DNA from: Pogona vitticeps
Taxonomy: Eukaryota > Chordata > Lepidosauria > Squamata > Agamidae
NCBI RefSeq assembly: GCF_051106095.1
Contig: NC_135791.1
Coordinates: forward strand, 7,361,001-7,425,000
Reading direction: 5' to 3'
Length of the DNA stretch: 64,000 bases
A program made the position numbers and the translations under genes. Every line of letters starts with the position of its first letter. Position 1 is the first letter of the stretch. Below are positions 46,686-59,300 of the stretch, one piece after another. The notes beneath the pieces are model-generated. The model did no database searches. It saw only the letters and a program-made list of their open reading frames with translations, and was not told the origin of the DNA.

Positions 46686-47545
46686 GCATGCTTCTCCCGA
46701 AGCCCAGTTCTTCTCCCCCCCCTCCCCAAAAATCCCACCCTGGACTTTGAATTTTGCATTCCAAATGGATCCCGCCTAAGCCTCCCAAGCCATCGGTGTC
46801 TCTGTCCTCACCCTCCATGACCAAACTCGTCTCCAAATCTTGTTGCCTGCTATACTTTCAGTGTGGCCTCAAAAGACTTTGCATAGTCTTCTGAATGCAG
46901 CCGGGCCTTCCTCCTTGTGCCTCTTTTCCAGTCAAGGAAATCTCTTTTTTTTAAGCCCCCTTCCTTTTCTTTTCCTCAAGTCGAACCTGCCTTTGAGAAG
47001 AAGAGGGCAGGCTGCCATTCCTTGCTCTACTGTCCCCAGTTACCCTTCACTGTACAAATGTTGGTTTCTGTGCCACCTTCTTCCTCCCTAAACCAGGAAA
47101 GGAGGGTGGCTGAGGCCTGCAATTATTATCTTTGTTATATAGCCGTGCAAAAGCGCTGCGCAGGATTTTGCGCTGAGACTTCCTTCTGGGCCAGCTAGAT
47201 TGGGTGTGTCTTACAATTACTTCTAGGGCAGCTTGGGTTGTCCAGGGAGAGCAGTTTCCAAGAGGATGGCAAGCGCAGCTCACATATTCCATTAGTGCAT
47301 TCCAACGCCAGTGTGGCAGTGGGAGGAGGAAAACCCTCCCGAGGAAAAAGAGAAGTACATATGATTTTATACTGTTCTCGGCTCATCTGTTCCATGTTTT
47401 TCTCTCTCTCTTTTTTTTGGAACTGCCTTTTTGAAAACACGGACAAAGTGCATCTTCTTGGTTGTTGGGTTTTTTTCCTTGCTAAAAGCAATTTGTAAAC
47501 AGCCATCTCTTCTGAGATGCTATTAAATGTTGCTAAAAACCTCTG
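46686..47545 (+). other. SH3BGRL3: SH3BGRL3 3' UTR
   Basis: Non-coding, repeat-poor sequence follows the stop. A polyadenylation signal ATTAAA lies at 47522-47527 and is followed about 30 bp on by a GT-rich stretch (CTGTGTCTTGTT), so cleavage near 47545 is likely. The 860-bp UTR is otherwise featureless to the eye. Confidence 0.6.
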
Positions 47546-50080
47546 CTTCGGCTTTCTGTGTCTTGTTCCTTGGAAGCCGAGTGCCATTCAGTGTATTGAT
47601 TCAGAAGTCCATTTTAAAGCTCTCCAAGCAGGCGGAGATCCTCTGAGGCCAAATCTCTGCCCAAGGAAGTATCTAGACTTGAGTGTAGAAGTACAGCCCA
47701 AACCCCAGAGGCGGTACAGGACCACCTTGCATGTTGAGGAAGGTCTCAAAATGGGATTGCGGATGGGGCAGGAGACCCGATGGCATCTCTAGGAAGTGGG
47801 TGTGTTTTACATGTGTGTGCTGTTTCTCAAATTACGGCACAATATTCATCTCTAGCAAGGTGGCTCGGTTGCTTCTGTCATCGCCGGTAATGGGGAAAAT
47901 GATACCAGCCATAAGGGACAAGTGAATGGACATTTGATAATTATCAGCAATGGCAGCTCTTGCTGCTTTCCAAAGCTGTTTGGATGGTTTTCCCTTGACT
48001 ACTTGAAGGCTTGGGAATTGGGGATCAGCTGAAGTGCAGATCTGACACAATTTTTAAAATGTGGTTATTTGTAACTCCTTCCACGATTAGAAGACCACCA
48101 TATACCTCCTTTTTGCTCAACTGTGCTTAACTAGTATCATACTCATTCACCAACTCCAAACTGCTCTAACCCTTGCCCAAGGGGGAGATCTCAGGTGGCA
48201 AACCTGAAGATGTACAAAACCATTTTAACCACTGGAGGGGTCTGTAAGGAAGGAGAAAGCTCAGAACAGCCCAATGAGGATAGTAGGAAGGAGGGACTAA
48301 AGTGATGACATGGAACAGAGTGGTCAGCTGGGACCCCAAACAAGAAGATTCCAGAGTGCCATACCTTGCTGCAGGTCCCAGGGCTACATTCATAAAGGCC
48401 TGGGTCAGGTGATGAAGATGGAAAGGGAGGACCTCAACCGCTTCCTAAAGCCTTCTTGCACAACCTAGAGGGCTGCTGGCAATTTTAATAGTTGGATGTG
48501 TTGTATGACACCTGTTAAAACATACCACCGTGCTGTGGGTCCAGCGGCAGTGAGCTACTGGGCTGTGAAGGGACAAGTAAACAAATAAAGCGGTTATGGA
48601 TTGCTAACACTCAGAACAAATTTTAAGGTTGAGAAAGTGCACCTGGCAGAGCTTTCACAGAATGGTACATTTTTATAACTGACAAAGGCAAAGAGGTGGG
48701 GGAAAGGAGAGCTGCAGATGTTCGAGTCCTCCATCGTAAGAGGGAGGTTAGCAGGAGAAAAGAAAAGCAAGCAGGATGACTGCCGTGGACCGCTTTGGGT
48801 GGCATTATTGGCCACTGTGATTTGGTGATTTTTAAGCAAGCCTTCTCTGCCATGCTAGGTTTATACATAAAGCGAAAAATTTTGGCTCGGGAAAGCTCAG
48901 GATAGACAATTCTATCTGGCCCTGCATTGTAAACCCAAGGAGAGTAAGGTGCTTAGAACCTGAAACTAGGGGAAAGATGCCTGTCTAGCTTTTTCTGAGC
49001 CAGTGCAGAGATCCAGGGAAAATCATTTGCCTGTTGCTGTAGGCTTGGATCTAGTGGAGGAAACAATAACACAGAGCAAAAGACTGAACTTGGTGGCTCT
49101 TCCAGAAGTTTGAGTCGAGTGAACCTAAACCTAGCCGTGCAAAAGAGAAATGAGTCGATCTTTGCCTTGGCCCAATCCCAGAAATGGCAAAGGGCACCGT
49201 TACTATTAAATCAAGCTAGTTTAAATGGATGAGAATCTCATTTAGTCATGGAAGTTCAACAGGATGTTCTGACACCACATCCGTGTTAGGGAGAGAGAAC
49301 CACTTTCCATTAAGAAGTGGGGCGTTGCTCTTTTCTAGCAGGTATTTCCTAGATGTTGTTAGACTACACTCCCATTTGCCATAGCCAGCTCAGGCAACGC
49401 TGAAAAATCATGGCTTTTTGAGTTTAGCAGCATCTAGAAGGCCATGCGCTGTTTAGCCCAGATGTAAGTATTTGCAGTGCATTATAATGTGTAAGTTCTT
49501 GAATTGCCCATGCAGCCGCAGCCTCTTGGAAACAATAGTTGGCAAGCTGGCTGGTGATATCTTTTTGCTTCAAAACAGGCAGAGTTTCCTGTTAGCTATT
49601 TCCTGTTCTATCCAATGCAGTCAAAGAACGGAGCTCCAGATGTTCTGGTTCTTCAACGCCAGCATTCCTTACTATTTCTACTGGGGGGCTGATGAGATTT
49701 GCAGTCCAACAATATCTGGAGGGCTGCCCTTTGGCCATACCCCTATTTTGTGGGTTAACAGGCTTGTAGCATAGGTGAATTTAACACCACTTACTATACA
49801 AAGGGGACGGGGAGGAGAAGCCTCAAGAACACGGTGTGCTCTAACTTATGGCCTGGAAAACTACATGTGATTTATCAACTTGGCGATACATTTTTGGAGA
49901 AGCTTACGACAGCTGAAGAAGCAGGCGCTTGCACCGGAAATCCAGCCGTGCTTTCCTTGGAGCGACGCCTTAATGCTTCTGGAGAAAGCTCAACAAGAGC
50001 CAGAATAATTTGCTTGGAAGTGGGGAGCTGCGTCAAGAGCTCAAGGGTGTCCCACTCCTGTTGGGTAGGAAAACAGGGGG
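47546..50080. other. Intergenic DNA between the convergent ends of SH3BGRL3 and UBXN11
   Basis: No conserved gene is recognised. A worn palindromic MITE lies at about 49618-49735 (CTCCAGATGTTCTGG... and GCAGTCCAACAATATCTGGAGG). An open frame at 49834-50085 has no recognisable family and is treated as chance. Confidence 0.5.
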
Positions 50081-50086
50081 TTTAAT
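50081..50086 (-). terminator. UBXN11: Candidate polyadenylation signal of UBXN11
   Basis: ATTAAA on the minus strand, about 245 bp beyond the UBXN11 stop codon. It would give a short 3' UTR and leave about 2.5 kb between the convergent ends of SH3BGRL3 and UBXN11. No AATAAA is closer. Confidence 0.35.
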
Positions 50087-50331
50087 GCACAACATCTTCA
50101 ACTGAAGGAACATGATCTCCTTTTACAGCTACAGAGCTGAGAACACCAATGAAGGTGGGTTGTGTGCTGCCACATTCCCATATTGAAGCTGCCCTAGCTG
50201 TACCTAACCATGGCCTCTGCTGTGAGCATTACAGTGTGGCCCACGCATGATGCGCATGGTGCGGAAGAAGAAGGCAGACTACTTCTCAGCTGAGTGGCAG
50301 CCAACCCTGATGAGTCATCCACTGTGAACCA

Positions 50332-53300
50332 TTACATCGGTTGTCCTTGCAGTTTGGCGGAAAGGGCTTTCCTCCGCAGCAGAAGGGAGGCGTTGGGGAC
50401 CAGCCCACATTCCTCCAGGGTCATCAAATTGTCATCGTACACCCGATTGGGAAAGGTGCTCAGGATTTCATAGGGTTCTGTTTCTTCTCCCCTGGAAAAG
50501 AGGAGAACAATGCATGCAGTCGACTGGCTCCAGGGTTTGCACATCTTCAGGATTTGCCATTCAAATGGGGAATGTATTTTGAATGGGAAATTTTACATCA
50601 CACGCGAAGGACAATTTGAATGCGAAATTTTGCTTTCAACCACACATGCTCCAGAATAGGTGGCATTTCTTCACTCTCTGGGTAGGGCAATCAAATAGAA
50701 AACCTCACTAAATGGTCACATTAGAGACTGCTGCATGTCATGCAAGGGTTTTTATACATTTCTCTTATTTCTAATTAGATTGCCTTTCTCCCAATAAGGC
50801 AACTCATTACATGTCAAATCAGTTCTCAGCACCTATCCAGTATTAGCGATAAGATACCAAGTACTCCAGTTTCAGAGATAGTTTAACACAAACATTTGCA
50901 GATAATGGCTTCGGATTTCTGGAATATAACTTTGCCCAGTTAAAATCAATGATGTTTTCCTCGGTCAGCCACATCTTTTGGACATGAGGGGATTTTCCTA
51001 AGACCCTCGTATCTCATGCCTTATGAAAAGTCTGGATGCACTGATGGCATTTCACTACATCAGACTGAAAGGAACTTATCTGTGGGCACATTGTTATATT
51101 ATCACCCTTAACCATTCTCTGGGCAAAGCTCGACTCTCTGACTGTAGCCACATAAGCAGAATATAAAATGGTTTATAAGGGGAGAGATCAAGGATCTGGG
51201 CAGGCAAGAAATGAGAATGTCAACATTTTACAACTCCCAGCATCCTTGACTGGAGGAATATTGAGAGATGTAGCCCTGGAAAGTAATTTTTGGAAGTTCT
51301 GGATCTTTCTTGTACAGTGGTGCCTCGCTTCACGATTGCCTCGTTAAACAACGAAACCGCTTTATGATGATGTTTTTGTGATCACAAAACGATGTTCCTA
51401 TGGGGAAAATTCACTTAACGATGATCGGTTCCCTGCTTCAGGAACCAATTTTTCGCTAAACGATGGTTCAGAAACAACTCATCGGCGGTTCTAAAATGGC
51501 CGCCCTCTGTGCAAAATGGCTCCCTGCTGTGTTTTCAGGACGGATTCCCTGCTTTACAGGCAGCGAAAATGGCCGCCCCATGGAGGATCTTCACTGGACA
51601 CTGAGTTTTCAGCCCATTGGAATGCATTCAATGCATTTCAATGGGCTTTTTTGTTTCACAAGACGATGTTTTCATAAGACAGCGATTTCAACGGAACGAA
51701 TTAACATCGTCTTGCAAGGCACCACTGTACCTGACTTGGAACCCAGATGCCTGCACAGGACACGCCATCTGACAGGGTATTTTATTTTCCTCTGCCATCT
51801 GAAAGCCATGCCCCTAAAGACCTTTGCCTTAACCACTAATCCACACGCATTCACTCCTCATCCCTCTTTTCCTGGGTTTATCCTCTTCCACTCTGCCCCC
51901 ACCCAAATTTGAATGACTCACTAAAACCGAGCACATGCCGCTTTTTTCCTTTTGCTTACTGATGAACAACATCCGGGGGGGGGTGTGGTTGGGGAGTGTG
52001 AAGTGCAGGAATGAAAGCGGGGACCCCTTTTTCTTCCCAACAAGCTAGTTTCACACAGGTTTCCTTCTCAAGCTCTGGAATGACTATTATTCTCACCTAT
52101 TCTGGGCAAGGTATCGCCGCAGGTCTCCAATAGTCTCCGCATATGCCATTTTGATGACGTAGGTCTTCTCACCGTTCTCTGACCTGATCCGAAGAGTGGA
52201 GACTTTGAGATCGGATGCTTCCTCCTTTCTGTGTTCTTCCAATCTGAAAGTCAGGGCAGGCAGATGAGAAACTTAAGGTACGCTAGCAGGTGTGAGTGGT
52301 CCCTTTGCAAAACATGCTTGGCTGCATACCAGGCATAGAGAGCAGAGCTATCAGGAATGGGGACCACAGAAACGAACAGGCTGTCTCCTAAGAAAGGCAC
52401 TGTGGAGGAGAGGTCCTTGATACAAAAGGGTGTAATAGCACACAGCAATTCCTAAAAGACAAGCTAGCTCACCACTAAAGAACCTTAGCAGAGAGTCATA
52501 AAATCACAGAGTTGAAATGGAGCTTAAAGATAATCTAGTCCTATCTCCAGCTAACTGACTAATGGACCACCCAAGTTGGTTTAAGCATCTCCAGGGAAAA
52601 GGAGGGAATAGGGGAAGGGAGTAGGGACAGGGAGTAGGGAGTAAGGGAAAGGGAAGACTGCCACTTCCCTGTGCAATCTCTTCCACTGTCATAGAGTGCT
52701 CAACTCTGTCACTAAGGTGTAATCCCTGCCCAGATATGGAGTTTGCAAAGCGAAGCCAATTCAGATCAAATTGGGATCCACCCTTTGTCCACATGTAAAA
52801 TGGGAAAACAAAATGCCACACTTCTTTATAGAATAAAATTGAATAAAAGAAATATTAGTTTAGTAAGAAATACTATTTTAATTATTTATTACTTTATGTA
52901 TTGCACTTCAACGCCACTGTTGTCCCAGCAACAAGACTCAATATCACTACTTATATAAAGAGAACCAGTGATAGATTCTGACCTCTTTTTCATTTCTGAA
53001 AGGCTGGGTGTCTCCACCAGAACCACCTCATGGCTTCGTGCTCCACCCAAACCCTGGAACCAAAGAGGTAAATCAGGATCAGGATCTATCTGTTCTGAAA
53101 GATGTCACCCTGGCATTCCCACGTCTAGGGAAGAAAAGAGCAGTCTACACTTGAAATGTTGAGCATTTGAGAATATGGTCTAGTACTGGATCCATTTTCT
53201 TGGCCCTCTAAACCCAGTCCTTAGATCAGCCTTCCCCAGCCTAGGACCTTCCAGTTGTGTTGGATTACAATTCTCTTATCAGTTCCAACAAGTCAGGGTC

Positions 53301-56300
53301 ATTGATGATCATCAACTTCTTACATCTGTATCTCTTAATAGGCAATGAGCATAAAATCATTAGCAATTGTTTTTGGCATATTTCCCTGCCAGATTTGGAT
53401 GAATTAATGGATGAGGGGGAAAGAGAGAAGGATTCTGCCTGACTGCTGTGTTTTTCTTTGGTGGGAAGTGGAGAGAAGGGCTCTGTGTCAGAGTGCAGCA
53501 CCCAAGTATCCACATCAATGATGTGAGGAATGGGATATTGGTAGAGGCAATCTTATAAACAAGCCCTTACAAACAATCTTATAAACATGCAGCCCTGGCA
53601 GAGGGTCTCTATCATACCTTCAGGATTTTCCTGATCTCTCCCCGAATATCAATCACTTGCCCACCTTGGATCAGCGATTTTGGAAGCTTGTTCAAAAACT
53701 GCTCCACCGTTTGCTTAGGACCTGCCATAAGAGAGGATGCTGGAAATTGACAGGTTATGGAATGCATGCACAAAGAGATGGCCAATGGTGAAGTTATGGG
53801 TTTGTACCCTAAGATCTTCTCAATGTGTGGCCACAGAGCTCAGGCCAAGGATTCTCTCGCCCAGCTATAGGAATGTGTAGCTCTCATGGGCCTGTGACAC
53901 CTGTCAGTCCTAAACAGTCAATGAGCCAGAACCTAAAAATGTTGTCATGCTGGCTGAGGGAGTGTGGGAGCTGCATCCCCACAGTATCAGGAGAGCCGTG
54001 TGTTCCACAGCAGCCCCACTCCTGCCACTTGCAAGAGAAAGAAAGACCTATGGGAGTTTCCTCACAGGAAGAACATCTCAGCCCTCACATGCGCATCAAT
54101 CCCCGCCTAAGTCATTGGGCAAAAAGTGACCAGTCACAGGGAGCTCATTTCTGCTTTTCTCAGCAGATACTCAGACCCAATTCTCAGTTGACCCGAGATT
54201 GCATGAGAAGCAATCTGGCCTGCTCCATTGGCTGAAAAGCATGCCACAGAGTTGTACCAAATTAACAACAACGGCCAGCCAAGGGAGCTCAATCTGGCCC
54301 AAATTGATTTAAATGTGTGTATTAAAACACATTTTTACCTTCTGCTATTATCAACATGAATCCCACTCTTTGTCCTCCATTCTCTGTAGAATGAATTAGC
54401 TTTAGATTGGTCCACATTTAATCATTTTGTTTAAAATCTGTACTCCATCTTTTAGACTAGAATTCTCTCAAAGTATCTTGCAACCTTCCTTAAGAACAAT
54501 GGTTTGGATTCCCACTTAAGTCAGAGCTGAGCCACTGAGATCAATGACAATTTAGTCAGGACTAACTTGAGACCCAGTCATTTGAATGGATCTCTTCTGA
54601 ACACAACCAAGCATGGATCCAACCCATGCTCATTAAAAATGTTGCCAGTTAAGCCACGAGGATAGAATGGGGCTGAAAGAGGTAGGAGAAAACAGAGGAA
54701 TAAGTTTAAAACCAGAATCATTGAAAAAAAATATATAATTTAGAGTGTAACTCCTGAAGCTTTCCAATGTGGTTCTTTCCAGATGAGATGGCCTACACGC
54801 ACCTCCTTAACATTCTGATCCAGTGTGACCAATGTTGCTTGACGATTATAGGAATTTTATTCTCACACAGTCAAAGAATGCCAGGTTGAGAAAGGCTTAG
54901 CCAGGGTCTCAAAGAAAAGGCAGCCAAAATATCACTTTTAAAAAGCAACCACCATTAACCACCTCACCCAGAATCTCATTGGTCTCCTTTATTCTAGTTG
55001 GTTTTGAGTGGCCAGTGACATGGCCCATGCCAGGGAAACTCTCTGGTATCTCCCTCTCCTTAAAGAAGACATCTCTCTTGTCTGTGACCTGTTGAGTAAA
55101 CCAGGATTGGTATTTAGTGTCTTGCTGGACCTTAAACTCCAGAGGTCAGTATTAAGCTAGGCAACAGTTTAAAATGTCAGCTCCTGAAAAAGTAGGAAAT
55201 GAAAAATAACTCAATCTCCATGACCTTCTGTGGACACTCAAAAGAAATTACCCACACAGATGGGTGTTGGTTGCAAATGTATGGTATCACCTCTAAACCA
55301 TGGGGGTGAGGGGGACAAAGGTTCATTGTCTGTCCCAGAAGTGCAGTCAAATCACATCCAACTCACAGTGACCCTAGTAGAGCTTCAAGATAAGTGAGAT
55401 ACTTAAGGAATGGTTTTACCAGTTCCACCTCTCCGTGGGTTTCCACAGCCGAAGGGAGATTTGTATCAGAGGCAGCACCTTGGCTTCCCTACTCTTCCTC
55501 CTCTGGGCACTGCCCCTGAGTGGGTGCCTGCTGGAGGAGGCAGAGCTGGAAAGTGATGAACAACTGTTTGGCCAAAAAATTAGCCAGCAGAAACCACCAA
55601 ACTGGCAGTTTATGCCCATCTCTAGTTAAAATACAGCACTTCAGAATGAGCCCAGCAACAAACTGGTAGCCAGTACAAATAAAACAATACCATACTAAAA
55701 ACAGCTTAGTTCCAGTCAGCAATCCTTGTACCAGGTGCAATTTCTGAACACTTTGCAAAGTAAGTCCCACTTAATAAAGAGCACTCCAGTAGTCCAGTCT
55801 AAGGACAATTAGCTTGTGCATGGGCTTAGCAAGATTCATCAAGAAAGGTCGTACTTGGCAAGTCAGTTGATGCTTGAGAAAGGTGCATCTTTTGCCACCA
55901 ACCCCACCTGTACATCTAACAAGAGCTATAGTTCCAAGGTGAAAATTAAGTGGCAACTGCTGGAGTTCCTCTTGTTCAAGAGACAGACGTAATAGCAGGT
56001 GTTAATCTGGAGCGTCAAAATCACCTGATCATGACATCACAGATGCTGGGCAATCTCTGGAAGTTCTACCACTGTAAATCAATGACAAGTAATAATCATC
56101 TTGCATGAACCAAATCCTGCAGAGGGTTTTATATGGGCATGTTAAGTGAGACTAAATGGTATCTTATTACTAGGGGACAGAGAGATCCAGCAGGAAAATT
56201 ACTGTATTTTTCTGCATATAAAACGACACTTTTTCCTAAAATAATGAGAGGAAAAAATGAGGGTCATTTTATACATGGTAGTAAGGAGGGGGAAAGGGAA

Positions 56301-59300
56301 CAAAGTGCCTTCCCCCTCCATTTTCTTGCAAATAAAGAAATTTTGGGTTAGAAAAGTGGGGGAATATATTATACATGGAGCATCTTATACATGGCAAAAT
56401 ACGGTAGCCTTATCAATAGATTTGTGTTATCTGTGTTTTGATGTCGTTGATGCTCTGTTGAGCAACAGAAGGTCTAGTGCTTTCGGCACACACCATGCTG
56501 CAGGTCTAGGGATGAGAACAGGTCCTCATTTATTGGAGTGTTCCCCACACCAAATCTGAAGGAGTTACTAACTAGCCATGGGGAGTCTCCTATTCAACTG
56601 TTTAATAGAGTAGCAGATTTTTTGCCTCCAACTTGACAGCATTTAAATGGGAGATTCTGCCTTTTCGAGAGAGGCCACAGCTAAAATTATGCCTACTGAG
56701 ACACATGTATGCATCTTCAAAAAATAAACAAACAAAGAAATCAGATTTCCCCACGTGATCACATCCTTCGTTCCTTAGCAGAGCAAACTGTTCCATTTCC
56801 TGATGCTCAACCTATTCTCGGTTCCTCAAAAACGGAGCAGTTCTCCTGGCTAAGATTAATCGGAAGTGTTTCCGCACAAAGCAGTTTTTGATGCTTTCGA
56901 TAAGCTGTCGCACCTTCAGACCACATCTGATTTATAAGCAAAGGAAACGCCTGCAAACCAGGAACTCAAGATAAGAGGAAGCTTTAAGAGAGCCGCAGTG
57001 CCATACCTGAAAGGGAACACCCTCTGGATAGCGCCTTTGCAGCTCGGAAGGGAAGTAGCCATCCATGATATCTCGCAGGCATTGCTGAAACCACAAAGCA
57101 GGGTGCTTGTTATCAGATCCCCCTTGATGATGACTGAAGCCCCGTAGTCCAGCGGTCAAGATGCACCTTCACTCCCAGTGACCAGAACCTCTTTATTTCA
57201 ACTTCAAGCATACTTTCTTACTAAGGCTCAAAGGCAGAGTTGGATTTTTGTCTTTATAAAAAGATGAATAATGTCTCAACGTTTTCATTTCCCTATCCAA
57301 TTTGGACTGCAAAATTTTAAGCCGGGGCTCAGTTTTGAAATGTGAATGATACACTATCATTTTGTACTTGTGTGTATGTTAATAGGGTCTGACATATGGC
57401 TGCCCTCCATGCCATTTTATCCACACAACTTCCCTGTGCGGTAGGTAAGGCCAAAAGGGTTTGGCTGACCCAAGACCGTCCAATAAATTTAATGGAGATT
57501 TGAATCTTGGTCTCTAGAATCCCTATCCTAATCTAAACCAGTGGTTCCCAACCTTGGGTCCCCAGATGTTCTTGGACTATAACTCCCAGAAATCTTGGCC
57601 ACCATAGCTTGACTTCCACCACAACACCAAAAAGGGGGATATTTAATTTATCAGTAACATCTGTACCCAAATTGTACAAGGTTGTAAACCATATAAAGAG
57701 AGAACGGTATATACTCCCATCCAGTCTATTCACCCAAAAGATGGGGCTTTTACTGTGCAAGCAGGGACTTTAACTTATACCACCTTGTCAAACACAAGGA
57801 CTAGCAACTCTTATTAACATGAAAATCATGTTATTGTGAATTTCGTTGTATGTACAGTATATATACTTACAATGACAATAAATTATTATTATTATTAAAT
57901 CAAGCTTTATTCAAGTATCTGTTAGTATGGGGAGATACTAACACTGAGCAAATTTTCCTTGCTTAACTATTAGAGTAAAAAAAAAACACCTGCTAGCTGA
58001 AAAGTACATATGTGAGTGATCACGGAACAAAGGAAAGCTAATTGCCTTAGAGAAAGATCCAAGGAGTTGACAACAATGGATGTCCGAGCCAGCGGAGCCT
58101 ACAGGCAACGCCCTGAAAGCTCTTTTATTTACTTAGCATTATTTACATAGTATGTTGTTAAAATTCAGATAGGATACCAGTTATCTAATCGCAACTAGGA
58201 TTGGCTGAAATAACCTTTTGATCTTATGCTCCACCTCTAAGTGAAAGGGCAGAATAAGGGGTTACCCCACCTGCTGGCAGCTACCGCTTCCTACCAGGAG
58301 TGTCTGCACGTCACTGGAACAGAAGGCAGCTACAACCTTTAAGCAGAAGTTTCCCAGATACACACACACACTGCTTTTAAAAATATTTTTAGCAAACGGT
58401 TGTCTGACTCATTCACCAGAAGGAGAACCTTGAATTCTACATGTCACCACAGGCCCTGCGGGGGCTGAAGGCATCTTTGTAAGTCCCAAAGAGGTGACAC
58501 AACTTGTTCATTGTGTGTGAAGCCCTGCAACAGGCACAAGTAACACGATCAACACCCACAGGACGGTTGGGTGGAATAGCCCTCGAACAGCTGCAAAGGC
58601 AACGCGTGGGACTTGGTGTTCATTCGAGGATGAGAAAACGGCAGGGTTTTCACCACCAGAAACAGAACAGCCCCGTGTTCGTTCTCACTTTGCGTTACTT
58701 CCTCCTTAAGCTGTAAATCAATTCTAAAATAACAGCAGGATGGCAGCCGTCTGTCAGGTTTGTCAGCCAAAAAGGCACAGAAAGAGAAGGATGGGGGAAT
58801 CTGATTCTCCAGTCAAAAAGAGTTCGTGGGCGGGGTATCTCCATTCTACATTCCCTGCCTCATGGCTGAAATATCTCCATTCAGAGCCTTTTTTCAGATA
58901 TGAAGAGACGCAGGGCAGAACGTTCCCATTTCCACAAGGAGAGAGGGAATCCTCGGGGAGGCATGGCTCTGTCCTTTCTCAGTTTAGACTCGCCAGGACC
59001 CTAATATCTACTTGGGGCTGAATTCCCATCCCTTGTCTCTTATCGGGCATCCTGTCTCTCATGGTCATTGAGGAAGACCGCCCCCAGCAGTGTTCCCTTT
59101 GTCTTCAGTAATACTGAATACAACTGGTGTGCAGCAGACTTGAATATTCACCCTTCCCAGTACTGTATTGACTTTCTGCTCTTTCAGGCTGTTTGTCTTC
59201 ATTCTGCCTCATCCCTTCCCAATCATATTTAATGGGTGGCCTCCTGTGTTTGCAAGTCACGGTGGATTGGCCTATTCAGAGCATAGCTTTGTAGACATTA

